In this document: positions 40,653 through 50,683 of the stretch, piece by piece | How positions within the stretch are numbered: the stretch's first letter is position 1 | Layout: each line of letters opens with the position of its first letter | Assembly (NCBI RefSeq): GCF_001039005.1 | Contig: NZ_LDWR01000050.1 | Coordinates: 1 to 64,000, forward strand | Origin: Burkholderia cepacia | GTDB lineage: Bacteria; Pseudomonadota; Gammaproteobacteria; Burkholderiales; Burkholderiaceae | Direction: 5' to 3' | Length of the DNA stretch: 64,000 nucleotides | Notes under the pieces: model-generated | What the model was told of the DNA's origin: nothing | The model's database searches: none | The model's input: the letters and a program-made list of their open reading frames with translations, nothing else | Program-made: the position numbers and the translations under genes

Positions 40653-43600
40653 ATGCGCCGCGTCATGCGCGATATCGAAAAACGACACGTTCAACGGGGA
40701 GCGGCCAGGCAGGCGATTATCTTCAACCATGCTTCGCTGAAAAGCGAAGCGCCGGCGCTTTGGGTCAAGGCGACCGCATGGTTGATGACGGTCGTGATGT
40801 ATTTCGGTCCGGCTGTCTTGCTCGCCGATCAAACCGCGCACGCGGCGCCGATCGTCGATCCGCGTGCGCCGATTCCGTTCCAGCCGTCCGTCACGCAAAC
40901 CAGCACGGGCGTGCCCGCGATCAATATTCCCGGCGCCAATGGCAACGGCATCAGCGTCGGGCAATACCAGTCTTTCGACATCGATTCCCGCGGGCTGGTG
41001 CTCAATAACAGCACGGTGGCAGGCACGCCGCTGCTCGGCGGTACGCTTGGCGCCAACCCGAACCTGAACGGCCGGCCGGCAACCACCATCATCAACCAGG
41101 TCACGTCCAACAACATCGCGACGTTGAACGGGCCGCTCGAGGTGTTCGGTTCGCCGGCAGCCGTCATCGTGGCGGCGCCGGGCGGCATTGCCGTGAACGG
41201 GATGGCGCTGACGAACGTTCCCGGATTGACGTTGACGACCGGCACGCCGCAGTTTCTGTCCGGCGTCGGCGGCACGGCGACCGATTTTGCGCATGCGGGC
41301 GCGGTGGCTTACGACGTCCGCTCGGGTGCCATCACGATCGACGGACCCGCGGGCACGAACGGCCCGGGCGCCGGCATCGAAGGGACGGTCGGCAATATCG
41401 ACCTGATCGGTCAGAGCGTCAGTATTAATGCGCCGCTGCGCGCCGATCAGCGCGTGAACGTGGTGACAGGCAACCAGACTGTCACGCCGACCGCCAGCAA
41501 CGCGAGCGGCATCACGTACGGCACGTCGGCGAATGGTGCGACGAACACCGCTGCCGCGATCGGCAAGGCGATCGCCGTGGACGCCAATCAGTACGGCTCG
41601 GTGACGAGCGGTACTGTCTATATCGTGTCGACCGCAGCCGGGATGGGCGTAAACACGCAAGGCCCGTTGTCGGCAACGGCGGGCAATGTCGTCGTCAATG
41701 CGAACGGCGACGTGTCGGTCGGTCAAACGTTTGCCAATCAGAACGTCGCACTGACGAGCGCGGGCAACACGACGATCAATGGGACGGGGCTCGCGAACCA
41801 GAACTACACGGTGAACGCGAACGGCGATATCAGCGCGCCGGGCTCGGTGTCGGCCGGGCAGAATGTTTCGATGACCGCGGGCGGCAATCTGAACGCCGCG
41901 TCTGTTGCCGCAAACGGCGCAGCCAATCTGACGGCCGGACAGTCGATGACGATTGGTGCGCTGACGGCGCACGATATTGCGCTGCAGACCACGAACGGCG
42001 ATCTGATAGTGGGCGGGCTGAGTGCACCCGGCACGGTGTCGGCCAAGGCAGGACGGGATCTGACCGTAAACGGCGCGGTGCAGGGCGGCAGCACGGTTGC
42101 ATTGACGGGCGCGCGCAACGCGACCGTCAATGGCCAGGTATCGGGTGTTGGTGATACGACGATCGTGGCGCAAACGGGCTCGGCAACCGTGAACGGCAAT
42201 GCGCAATCGAATGGCGCGCTGTTGGTGACGGCCGGCCAGAACGCGACGATCGGCGGTACGGTGCAGGCGCAAGGACCGGTGTCGGTCACTGCGCAAGCCG
42301 GCTCGATTAGCGGTCAAGGAAACGTTACGTCCTCCCAAGGACCGGTGAGTCTGAATGCCGGACAGGCCATTGCCCTGGACGGCGCCGTGCAGAGTGGCAG
42401 TACGGTCAGCGCGACGGCTGGCACGAACGCAAGTTTCGGCGGCACCGTGTCCGCGCCCGGCACGGTGACGATTCAGGCGGGGCAGGACACGACCGTCGGT
42501 GGGAACATCACCAGCGGCGGCACCCTGAGCGTGACGTCGGGTGGCAACACCAGCGTGAAGGGAACCGCCGCGTCGATCGGCAACATGACACTGGCGGCCA
42601 ACAGTGGCTCGCTGACGACAACCGGTGACGTGGTTTCGCTCGGGACGTTGAACGCAACGGCCCAGCAGGGTGTCAACCTGGGCGGCACGGTCTACAGCGG
42701 CGGCAACGCACGAATCGGTTCGACGGCAGGCAACGTCGCGGTGGCCGGTGCGGTCTCGAGCCCCGGCACGATCAGCATCAACGCCGGTCAGGATGCAACG
42801 GTTGCCGGGACGCTTCACAGCGGGCAAACCGCGACGATCGCGGCGACGCGCGATGTGAATCTGAACGGCGGCGTCGAAGTCGACAACGCGGGCAACGCGA
42901 ACGTTACGGCCGGACGCGACATCACCGGTTCGGGCGCGTTGAACGTCGCGAACGACACGACGCTCAACGCCGGCAATAACATCGCCGTGTCCGGTGCAAT
43001 CCAGGCCGGCAACAACCTGATCGCAACGGCTGGGCAGAACCTCGCCGTTGGTGGGGCCACGGCCGTGGGCAACAGCACGCTGACGGCGACGAGCGGTAGC
43101 GCGACGTTGACTGGCAATGCACTCTCAGGTGGCACGAGCACGATAACGGCTGGCACCGATGTAAGCGCACAAGGAAGCGTCAAGAGCCTCGGCGACCTTG
43201 CCGTGACCGCAAAAGGCGGCAGTTTGACCGCGGGGGGACCGGTATCGACGGGCGGCAACGCGACGTTGAGCGCAGGCCAAAGCATGGCGCTGAACGGTCA
43301 GACCACAGTGTCGAAAGACGCCTCGCTTACCGCGACGAACATCGCGACGCAAGGTGTCGCGGTCGGCGGCAATCTGACGGCGAACGCGGGCAACAACCTC
43401 GATACGTCCTCCGGGCAGCTCAACGCACCGTTCGACGCGAACGCGCCGGCGCTGTCGGTCGGCGGTAATGCGTCGCTTTCTGGCGCGCAGGTCACCACGG
43501 CAAACGCCGTTGTCGGCGGCACGACAACGATCACCGGCACGCAGAGTGTCACGACGGGCGGCACGGCCGCGTTCAAGGGTGGCGCCACGCTGGCCGGCGG

Positions 43601-46600
43601 GACGGTCACGAACGTCGGGACGCAGCTCTCGGGCGGTAACCTGGCCGTCTCGGGCTCCAACGTCAGCAACAGCGGTACGTTGTCGTCGCTCGGCACGAGC
43701 AACGTGAATGCGGCGAACCTGACGAACAGCGGTTCGATCTACGGCGCTACCACCGGCCTGACCGTGTCGGGCACGACGACGAATTCCGGATCGTTGCTCG
43801 CGACGAACGCGCTCAATCTGACGACGACCGCGTTGAGTAACCGCAACGGGCTGATTTTCGCAGGCGACGTCAACAACAAGACCGCTCCGACCGGCGACGT
43901 GACCGTCACGGTGAACGGTGGCAATGGGACCTATGACAATACATCAGGTCAAATTCTCGCCCAGCACGACCTGACGCTGAACCTGCCCAATCAGGCGTAC
44001 GACCCGTCTGCCGCGTCCGCCGGGACGATCAATCTCGGCAATGCGCTGACGATCAACGCACAGCAGATCAACAATTCGGGTACGTGGGCGATGCCGGGCA
44101 ACAGCGTCGCGCTGAATACCTCGCAAGGCTTGACGAACACCGGCACGATCAGTAAGGCCGGCGACATTACGCTGTCGACGAACGGTACGTTGACCAACAG
44201 CGGGACGATCTCGTCTGGCAACAACGTGAATTTGTCGGGTACGGTCGTCAACCAGTCCGGCGGCACGATCACGGCGAACCAGGACGTGAACCTTGCCGGT
44301 GTCGTGACGAACGCGGGAACGGTTAGTGCCGTGCGTGACGTCAACTTGTCGGGTGCCAGCTACGACAACACGGGTGCGTTGACCAAAGCCGGTCGAAATC
44401 TGAATGCGTCACTGTCCGGCGATCTCGTGAATGTCGGCGGAACGATCTCCGCGCAGAACAACGTGACCATCAACGCGGCCAACGTCAACAACAGCCGCGC
44501 GGGTGGCAACTCGACCAGCACCACGACGACCACGACCGATATCAACACGGCGGGCTTGGGCCGTGAACTGCTCGCGTCGCCGATGGGCACCGAAACGCTC
44601 AGCACGACGTACGAGAACATCGTCAGCGGTTTGGTTTCGACCGACTCGGCGACGATCACCGCGCGCGTCGGCGACCTTCAGCCGGCAAGCGCGACGTCGA
44701 TGAGCGCGCCGGACATCAGCGGCGGCACGTTATATGGTGTCGCATTGCCGACCGTCACGCGTACGACAACTACGACGCAGGCGAGCGGCGCGGCCGGCGT
44801 GATTGCCGCCGGGCAGGATCTTTCGATCACCACGGGGACGCTTAATAACCACGGCAGCACGATCTCCGCCGGCCACGATGCAACGCTGAACGTTGCAGCA
44901 CTCGACAACGGCGGTGACGCGAAGGTGACGACGATCACCGACAGCATCGACGCGGCGTCCTATACGGCATTCCTCACGCAGCTGAAGGCCGCATATACGG
45001 CGGGCAATCTGGTCGTGCTGCCGAGCGCGCAGTTCACCACGACAGCGAATATCACGCCTGGTCAGGTCAGCGCGCCGGCGTTGCAGACGTCGACGATTAC
45101 GTCCTATACGAGTCAGGACGCGGGCCAGATTGTCGCCGGCAATAACCTGAATCTGAACGGCACGGGCGCCAGCCTGACGAACGCCGGCAATCTGTACGCC
45201 GGCCAGGATCTGACGATCCATGCGAACGCGTTTACGAATCAGGGCTATCACACCAGTAACATCACGTCGACGGTCGGCTGTGCCGCGGGTGTGTCCGACG
45301 CTCAATGCGGTTACCACTACGAGACGCAAGCGTTCCCGTCGGGCTTCATGTACGACCGGCCGGGCCAAGCTTTCAGCGATGCCCAGCAGTTCATGCAACT
45401 GACGTATCACAGCCAGTCGACGATCGCGTTCTCCTACGGGCCCAACAACGATTCGATCGGTATCTTCGGCGATCAGATTTCGACGCAGGCCTACAGCTAC
45501 ACCCAAACCAACAATACGGTCTTTGCTGGTCGCGATCTGACGATTGCCGCGCCGACAGTTTCGAACAACTACGGCAATCTGCTCGCGGGCCGCGACGTCG
45601 TGATCGGCGGCGCCGGCACGAGTCGCGACAACACGGATCCGACCAATCCGCAGACCACCCTCACGCAGGGTGCAAGCGTGACGAATTCCTCGGGGAACAT
45701 TCAGGCCGGCCGCGATATCGCGATGAGTACGGCGTCGCTGACGAACACGCTGGCGGCTCCGCAGCAGGTGTATCAGAACTACGGCACGACCGCGCGCTAC
45801 GGATGTAGCGGGGCATTCCAGCACTATTGCGATGCCTTTGTCGACATGCAGTCGGGCGATGCGTCAACGATATCGGCCAACCGCAATCTTTCGATCAGCA
45901 CTGGCAGTGTCACCAACACGGGTAGCCTGATCACGGCCGGCAACCAGGCGAGCATTACGGCTACATCCAGCGTCACGAACCAGGATCAGACGCTGAACGC
46001 ATACTGGCATGACGGATTCTGGGGCGGCATCGTCGGCGGTTCCCCGCCGCCGGACAATTTCGGATGCGGGAACTCCGGCACCTGCTCGACGCTGTTCGGC
46101 AGCGCATACCAGAGCAATGCGGGGATCCAGCCGCCGACGCCGTACAAGAGCCTGCCCGGAACGATTCAGGCGCCGTCGTTGACGGTCACGGCGGGTGGTG
46201 CCGTTCAGAATTCCGGCAATGTCATGGGGCAGCAGGTGTCCGTGACCGGGGCGACGCTCGTCAACGGTCTCACGTCGCCGAACGTCTATACGCCGCAGCC
46301 GACCGCGTCGCAGCAAGTGATTCCGCTTGGTCCGGTGGGCGTGCCGGCAAGCGCGAGCACGGCTCAGAATGGCGCAAACGCGGTCGCGAATTCACTGATT
46401 CAGTCGTCGGTCGTGGCGGGTGCGGTATCGAGTGGCCCGTCCACGGCGATTACATCCCAAACCGTCGGTACGCCGCACAATCCGGCGGTGCCCTCGGCAA
46501 CTACGCCGCAGGGCAGTACCGTCCAGACCATCGCCACTGCGAGCGGGACCCCAACCTATCTGATCAACAACCCGGCGTCGCAAGTGATCGGCGGCGTTGG

Positions 46601-49049
46601 CCCGTCTGACCTGATTGCGAACCTGCCGGCCAATTTGCGGCCGGGCTCGACGCTGTTCTACTACGACCCGTTCAGCGAGAACCAACTGCTTCAGCAAGCC
46701 GCACTCGCGCAGACAGGGACGGCGAGCTTCATCGACGGGTTGAAGTACGACAACCAGAATCAAAAGTCGGTCACGGATCAGGAAAAGTCCGTGCTGTACG
46801 GCAATGCGATCGCGTATGCGAAAGCGAACAACATCGCGCTCGGGACGGCGCTCTCGTCGCAACAGATCGCATCGCTTGATGCACCGATGCTCTGGTACGT
46901 CGAGGAGACCGTTCCGGAGCCGGGCTGCACCGCAACGGGCGTGGCAAGCTGCCCGACCGTGACCGCACTGATGCCGCAGATCTATCTGCCGCAGAACTAT
47001 GCGGTGGTCCAGCATGACGGCACGATTACCGGCCAGGACGTGTCGCTGGTCGCGACGAACAAGGGTTCGATTACCAACACCGGGACCATCACCGCAACGG
47101 GCATGTTGTCGATCGACGCCGGGACGGTGACCAATCAGCAGCGTTCCACCGACGTCGGCACGATCTATACGTATATGCCGGACGTCATGGGTCTGCTGAC
47201 GACGACCGGAACGGTGACGCAGCAGGGCGGCTTCATGTCGGCCGCCAACTACAACCTGAACGTCGACCGCCTGGATCAGGTGGGTGGAGCACTTCAGAAA
47301 CTGGATCCGAACGGGCAGGTCAATGCGAGTGCGACGGCGGATCAACTCGCGGCGCTGAAGAGCCAGCTCGGCGGGAATTTCACGCAGAGCACGGTCAGCG
47401 ACAATCTACACACGAGCTTCCAGTCGCTGGCGGATAGTCCCGGCCTGTTCGAGCAGATCGGGATGGCGGCGACCGCCGTGGTGGCGTCGTTCATCACGGC
47501 AGGTGCGGCAAGCGCGTTCATGGCGGCCGGCGGTGTCGCTGCGGCCGGAACGGTCGGCAGTTCGATGATCTCCGCGGGTGTCGGCGGCTTCAGCGCAAGC
47601 GCAATCTCGCAGGCGAGTACGGGCCAGTTCAGCTTGACGGCGGCCCTTGAGGGCGGGGCGACCGGCGCGATCACCGCAGGTCTGACGAACGGCATCACCT
47701 ATTCGCCGGACGCTGGCGTGGGCTGGGCGGGTCTCGGTGCGCCGATCGGCGACAACAGCCTCTCCGCGCTCGCGGGCGTGAAGAATGTGGGCGGCGTCAT
47801 TGTTCCGCAGGCTGGCGCGTCGACGGCTACTTCGCTCGGACAAACCGCGCTCGCGCTGGGCGCCGAGGCGACGATTCAGGCTGGGGTGCAGACGGCGATC
47901 CAGGGCGGCAGCTTCCTGACGAATCTGCGTAACAGTGCCGTAGCCGACGTCGCGGCTGCAGCGGCTTACTCGATTGGCAATGCAGCGAGTATTCCGGGGT
48001 CTCCAATTGAAGTCGGAACGCCGGGATATTGGTTGGCGCATGCGGCACTCGGTTGTGCTGCCGGAGCGGCGACCGGACAAGGATGCGGGGGCGGTGCGAT
48101 TGGCGGGGCGATCTCGGCCGGACTGAACCCGATCATCGATGCGAATGGCAATATCCCGCCCGCCGCATTGACGGCGATCGAAACGCTGGTGAGCGGCAGC
48201 GTTGCCGGGGCGCTCGGATTCAATGTGCAGGGTGCGATGACGGCGGCTCAAAACGAGACGCTGAACAACTACTTGAACCATGTGCAGACAGCGAATCTCG
48301 TCGCGTCGCTGAAGAGCTGTGCGCCGGGCGATACGACCTGTATCAATCAGGTGACGGCGAGCTACCAGAGCATCTCGCAGCAGCAACAACAGCAGGCGAA
48401 AAACTGCAGCAATGTCACGGACTGCGCGACGGTCAAGAACGACACGTTGAGCGGTTACGGGATCAGTGCGTCCGATGCGCAGTCGTATTGCCAGGGCAGC
48501 GCGAATTGTGTGTCGTTCCTGACCGGGTTGGGCAATCAGGACTTGGCTGCCAAGTCGATCGCGACGACGAACTGGAACGACATCTCGACGGCGGTCGAAG
48601 CGAATAACATAAAGCAGGCGTTGATCAGTTCGGGATTCTCGCCCGCGACCGCGGCGGTGTTGTCTGCGGCCACGCCGCAGGATGCAGCGGGAGCGATAGA
48701 GGCGATCACCGGTTTGTCAGCATCCAATGGACCCAAAGTACCTCAAAATCTCCAGCCATTCACAAATCCTGCCCAAGCGCCAGTCATCCCTTCAGATTGG
48801 GTGAGTCGTCCCGGTCGAACGCCCGGAAGTATCATTTACTATCCGGCTGGCACCGATCCCAGTGCGGCGGGAAGTACCTACATTCGAGTGATGCCTCCCG
48901 GCTCTACGCCTGTGCCCGGCTTAGAGAATGGTTATTGGACGTCCGTGGTGAATGGACAGCCGATCAATCCGGCCAATGGATCGCCGAACGCGACCAAGGG
49001 GGATACTCACATCCCTCTCCCCCCTAACTCTATGCCACCGGCGAGGTAA
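40653..49049 (+). CDS. CdiA/FHA-like two-partner secretion exoprotein with variable C-terminal domain
   Basis: The 2798-residue exoprotein has a long extended-type signal peptide (about 1-64; basic region, hydrophobic helix 40-57, cleavage near AHA-AP) and a TPS secretion domain (about 65-330) containing the NPNL motif (135-138). Roughly 2000 residues of glycine/asparagine/threonine-rich beta-helix follow (repeating GG-x-T-x-x-AG-x-x-x-x-x-G units). Around 2250-2530 lies an Ala/Gly-rich, partly hydrophobic pretoxin region, and AAQNETLNN (near 2531-2539) occupies the place of the conserved junction motif of Burkholderia CdiA proteins. The final 260 residues, ending with a THIPLP segment, are the presumed toxin. 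It should be exported by the TpsB at 52861. The start has only a weak ribosome site. Confidence 0.88.
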   Translation: MRRVMRDIEKRHVQRGAARQAIIFNHASLKSEAPALWVKATAWLMTVVMYFGPAVLLADQTAHAAPIVDPRAPIPFQPSVTQTSTGVPAINIPGANGNGISVGQYQSFDIDSRGLVLNNSTVAGTPLLGGTLGANPNLNGRPATTIINQVTSNNIATLNGPLEVFGSPAAVIVAAPGGIAVNGMALTNVPGLTLTTGTPQFLSGVGGTATDFAHAGAVAYDVRSGAITIDGPAGTNGPGAGIEGTVGNIDLIGQSVSINAPLRADQRVNVVTGNQTVTPTASNASGITYGTSANGATNTAAAIGKAIAVDANQYGSVTSGTVYIVSTAAGMGVNTQGPLSATAGNVVVNANGDVSVGQTFANQNVALTSAGNTTINGTGLANQNYTVNANGDISAPGSVSAGQNVSMTAGGNLNAASVAANGAANLTAGQSMTIGALTAHDIALQTTNGDLIVGGLSAPGTVSAKAGRDLTVNGAVQGGSTVALTGARNATVNGQVSGVGDTTIVAQTGSATVNGNAQSNGALLVTAGQNATIGGTVQAQGPVSVTAQAGSISGQGNVTSSQGPVSLNAGQAIALDGAVQSGSTVSATAGTNASFGGTVSAPGTVTIQAGQDTTVGGNITSGGTLSVTSGGNTSVKGTAASIGNMTLAANSGSLTTTGDVVSLGTLNATAQQGVNLGGTVYSGGNARIGSTAGNVAVAGAVSSPGTISINAGQDATVAGTLHSGQTATIAATRDVNLNGGVEVDNAGNANVTAGRDITGSGALNVANDTTLNAGNNIAVSGAIQAGNNLIATAGQNLAVGGATAVGNSTLTATSGSATLTGNALSGGTSTITAGTDVSAQGSVKSLGDLAVTAKGGSLTAGGPVSTGGNATLSAGQSMALNGQTTVSKDASLTATNIATQGVAVGGNLTANAGNNLDTSSGQLNAPFDANAPALSVGGNASLSGAQVTTANAVVGGTTTITGTQSVTTGGTAAFKGGATLAGGTVTNVGTQLSGGNLAVSGSNVSNSGTLSSLGTSNVNAANLTNSGSIYGATTGLTVSGTTTNSGSLLATNALNLTTTALSNRNGLIFAGDVNNKTAPTGDVTVTVNGGNGTYDNTSGQILAQHDLTLNLPNQAYDPSAASAGTINLGNALTINAQQINNSGTWAMPGNSVALNTSQGLTNTGTISKAGDITLSTNGTLTNSGTISSGNNVNLSGTVVNQSGGTITANQDVNLAGVVTNAGTVSAVRDVNLSGASYDNTGALTKAGRNLNASLSGDLVNVGGTISAQNNVTINAANVNNSRAGGNSTSTTTTTTDINTAGLGRELLASPMGTETLSTTYENIVSGLVSTDSATITARVGDLQPASATSMSAPDISGGTLYGVALPTVTRTTTTTQASGAAGVIAAGQDLSITTGTLNNHGSTISAGHDATLNVAALDNGGDAKVTTITDSIDAASYTAFLTQLKAAYTAGNLVVLPSAQFTTTANITPGQVSAPALQTSTITSYTSQDAGQIVAGNNLNLNGTGASLTNAGNLYAGQDLTIHANAFTNQGYHTSNITSTVGCAAGVSDAQCGYHYETQAFPSGFMYDRPGQAFSDAQQFMQLTYHSQSTIAFSYGPNNDSIGIFGDQISTQAYSYTQTNNTVFAGRDLTIAAPTVSNNYGNLLAGRDVVIGGAGTSRDNTDPTNPQTTLTQGASVTNSSGNIQAGRDIAMSTASLTNTLAAPQQVYQNYGTTARYGCSGAFQHYCDAFVDMQSGDASTISANRNLSISTGSVTNTGSLITAGNQASITATSSVTNQDQTLNAYWHDGFWGGIVGGSPPPDNFGCGNSGTCSTLFGSAYQSNAGIQPPTPYKSLPGTIQAPSLTVTAGGAVQNSGNVMGQQVSVTGATLVNGLTSPNVYTPQPTASQQVIPLGPVGVPASASTAQNGANAVANSLIQSSVVAGAVSSGPSTAITSQTVGTPHNPAVPSATTPQGSTVQTIATASGTPTYLINNPASQVIGGVGPSDLIANLPANLRPGSTLFYYDPFSENQLLQQAALAQTGTASFIDGLKYDNQNQKSVTDQEKSVLYGNAIAYAKANNIALGTALSSQQIASLDAPMLWYVEETVPEPGCTATGVASCPTVTALMPQIYLPQNYAVVQHDGTITGQDVSLVATNKGSITNTGTITATGMLSIDAGTVTNQQRSTDVGTIYTYMPDVMGLLTTTGTVTQQGGFMSAANYNLNVDRLDQVGGALQKLDPNGQVNASATADQLAALKSQLGGNFTQSTVSDNLHTSFQSLADSPGLFEQIGMAATAVVASFITAGAASAFMAAGGVAAAGTVGSSMISAGVGGFSASAISQASTGQFSLTAALEGGATGAITAGLTNGITYSPDAGVGWAGLGAPIGDNSLSALAGVKNVGGVIVPQAGASTATSLGQTALALGAEATIQAGVQTAIQGGSFLTNLRNSAVADVAAAAAYSIGNAASIPGSPIEVGTPGYWLAHAALGCAAGAATGQGCGGGAIGGAISAGLNPIIDANGNIPPAALTAIETLVSGSVAGALGFNVQGAMTAAQNETLNNYLNHVQTANLVASLKSCAPGDTTCINQVTASYQSISQQQQQQAKNCSNVTDCATVKNDTLSGYGISASDAQSYCQGSANCVSFLTGLGNQDLAAKSIATTNWNDISTAVEANNIKQALISSGFSPATAAVLSAATPQDAAGAIEAITGLSASNGPKVPQNLQPFTNPAQAPVIPSDWVSRPGRTPGSIIYYPAGTDPSAAGSTYIRVMPPGSTPVPGLENGYWTSVVNGQPINPANGSPNATKGDTHIPLPPNSMPPAR

Positions 49050-49054
49050 TACCC

Positions 49055-49423
49055 ATGATTGAAAAGCGCGATCTTGAGGAGATTGTTGGAAGAGAGGTGA
49101 CCGGGGTGACGGTGAATCCTGGCTCGGTTTCGTTGTCTTTCAACGGAAGTGGTGGCAACGGTGGCTGGATTCTGGTGCAGTGCCGGTTCGTGTTACAAGC
49201 GGCTGGGGGCCAGACTATTGGAAATGCCACTCTTCCTGAGTCTGCCGCTCTTTTGTTGAGCTGTTTGAACAGAAAAATCGTCGACGCCCGCTTTGACGAA
49301 AGCAAAGTGCTGACATTGCACTTTGAGGCTGAGCAATTTTTGCAGTTGATTCCGGAGAAAGACGGACTCGAGTCTTATGTCCTGCACACGGCACAAGGGG
49401 TCGTTCCAGTGATCGACTTCTGA
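49055..49423 (+). CDS. candidate CDI immunity protein
   Basis: This 122-residue acidic-to-neutral cytosolic protein begins 5 bases after the CdiA-like stop. No signal peptide or membrane segment is present. It shows alternating beta strands (GVTVNPGSVSLSFNG; VLTLHFEAEQFLQLI) similar in style to small immunity families. I cannot name its family with confidence. Size, immediate downstream position and lower GC than the neighbours are what is expected of a CdiI that neutralises the toxin encoded by the last residues of the preceding gene. The identification rests on position, not on sequence. Confidence 0.65.
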   Translation: MIEKRDLEEIVGREVTGVTVNPGSVSLSFNGSGGNGGWILVQCRFVLQAAGGQTIGNATLPESAALLLSCLNRKIVDARFDESKVLTLHFEAEQFLQLIPEKDGLESYVLHTAQGVVPVIDF

Positions 49424-49562
49424 GTCGAAGCCGGCCTCGTGCCGAGCTAGTAAGCGCGTTCGCGCGCGCGAGAATGCATCGCGCAGTGCTCTTTAAGTGA
49501 CGTCGAGGTGTGGGCTGTAAATCCGCGTTAGGGGCAGAAGCTGGATCGAATGATTGTATCTA

Positions 49563-49985
49563 GGCGGCGGCCACTGGCGAAGCCGCGCCGCGTCTAGAGT
49601 TGCAGGCTATTGCGAACGTGGGTCGTGTCGGAGATGACGGCGAACAGTATCGCGATGGCCGTAACTGGTGGACAAGGCATTACCGACAGGAGCAGCTTGC
49701 GGCGATCGTAACGGCGACCTCGCTGCTGGGTGGAGCTGCAGCAGGCCTGTTGGGTCGGAACGTGCAAGGCGCGATGACGGCCGCGCAGAACGAGACGCTG
49801 AACAATGCGTGTGTGGAGGGCCATGACTGCGGCAAGGTGCTGACGGCGATAGGCGCGGCAATAGGCGGTGCGATTGGTGCTCCTTTAACTCGGACAATAG
49901 TGGTGATACTCACGGCTCCGTGTCTGGAAATGACGCTGCAACGCAGCCCCCAACGATTGGACCGTTCAAGGGCGGAAAATTATGA
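49563..49985 (+). pseudogene. displaced, frameshifted CdiA C-terminal module
   Basis: From 49563 an open frame lacking a proper start carries NVQGAMTAAQNETLNN (about 49758-49806), matching the junction region of the large exoprotein (NVQGAMTAAQNETLNN at about 48222-48269) but with several silent differences. It is followed by ACVEGHDCGKVLTAIGAAIGGAIG. Near 49880-49885 the sensible reading shifts by one base into a frame that continues FNSDNSGDTHGSVSG and ends GPFKGGKL with TGA at 49983-49985. That stop overlaps the lipoprotein ATG. I read it as an orphan cdiA-CT segment, with a single-base deletion, that once preceded the gene at 49982. The end of the true upstream gene is missing. Confidence 0.6.
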
Positions 49986-50518
49986 ATAATAAACCTATAT
50001 CCTGTTTACTCTTCTTCGTATCAACGATGATCTTCGCAGGCTGTTCATTGCCGGCATATCATGAACCAGACTCAGGTGAGCGGGCGCGCTTGCGCGTGTC
50101 AGTTCGCAACGGCGGGACCAATCTCGTCGGTGTTGACGTTCTTCCCGACGGAACCTGTGCAAGCACGCAGGTAGCGGACTTTAGACACATCGCGACACTC
50201 AATGGATCTGTGCCAAACGGAGGGTGGCAGGGGGTTCGTATCGGAATCCCTGATGGTGGTGGTTTTACCGATGTTCAATTGGCAGAAGTGGCAGTCGCCG
50301 CCGACAAATCTATTTCACTGGAGTTCTCATCTTCCAGCCTGAATTGGTTTTGTCGTGTGCCATTTGCATTTACACCAAAAAGCGGAAGTGATTATGAGGC
50401 GGTTTATTCAGTTGGAAACTCACGGTGTCGGGTTGATCTCACTAGAATCAGGCGTGATGACGACGGGGCTTACGCGCGGGTGCCGATAGAGACGCAAAAA
50501 CTCACGGCTTGCCGATAA
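49982..50518 (+). CDS. predicted lipoprotein in the CDI locus
   Basis: The 178-residue protein has a lipoprotein signal peptide: MNNK start, hydrophobic core to about residue 18, lipobox IFAGC with the lipidated Cys near residue 21. The mature part is beta-rich with four further cysteines and no family I recognise. Codon use is less GC-rich than in neighbouring genes. Its ATG overlaps the stop of the displaced CdiA-type fragment. Two readings are possible. It may be a BcpO-like accessory lipoprotein, which Burkholderia bcpAIOB loci carry between immunity and transporter genes. Or it may be an immunity protein of the orphan toxin module, acting in the periplasm. Confidence 0.65.
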   Translation: MNNKPISCLLFFVSTMIFAGCSLPAYHEPDSGERARLRVSVRNGGTNLVGVDVLPDGTCASTQVADFRHIATLNGSVPNGGWQGVRIGIPDGGGFTDVQLAEVAVAADKSISLEFSSSSLNWFCRVPFAFTPKSGSDYEAVYSVGNSRCRVDLTRIRRDDDGAYARVPIETQKLTACR

Positions 50519-50576
50519 TGGTTCTGAAAAATATGAAACTGATCGGAATTCATTTGGCTGTTTATCACACGTTGTC

Positions 50577-50663
50577 ATGCAGTATAACGACTACGTCCAA
50601 ATGAGAATGGTCGACGAGATGTCGAGGCAATGGTGGCAATCCGTCGACAAGCTTGTTGAATGA
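50577..50663 (+). other. short frame, possible relic between lipoprotein and short FHA gene
   Basis: A 28-codon frame (ATG at 50577, TGA at 50661-50663) ends RQWWQSVDKLVE and is continuous in frame back to about 50485 without a start. The composition looks coding (tryptophan, aspartate, valine mix) and GC is low, so it may be the end of a decayed immunity or accessory gene. No function can be assigned. Confidence 0.2.
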
Positions 50664-50683
50664 TGTTCACCAACGAAGGTTGT

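Noticed and set aside
40575..42827. 750-codon minus-strand frame opposite the start of the large exoprotein
   Set aside because: Antisense of repetitive exoprotein DNA; no signal, domain or sensible composition.
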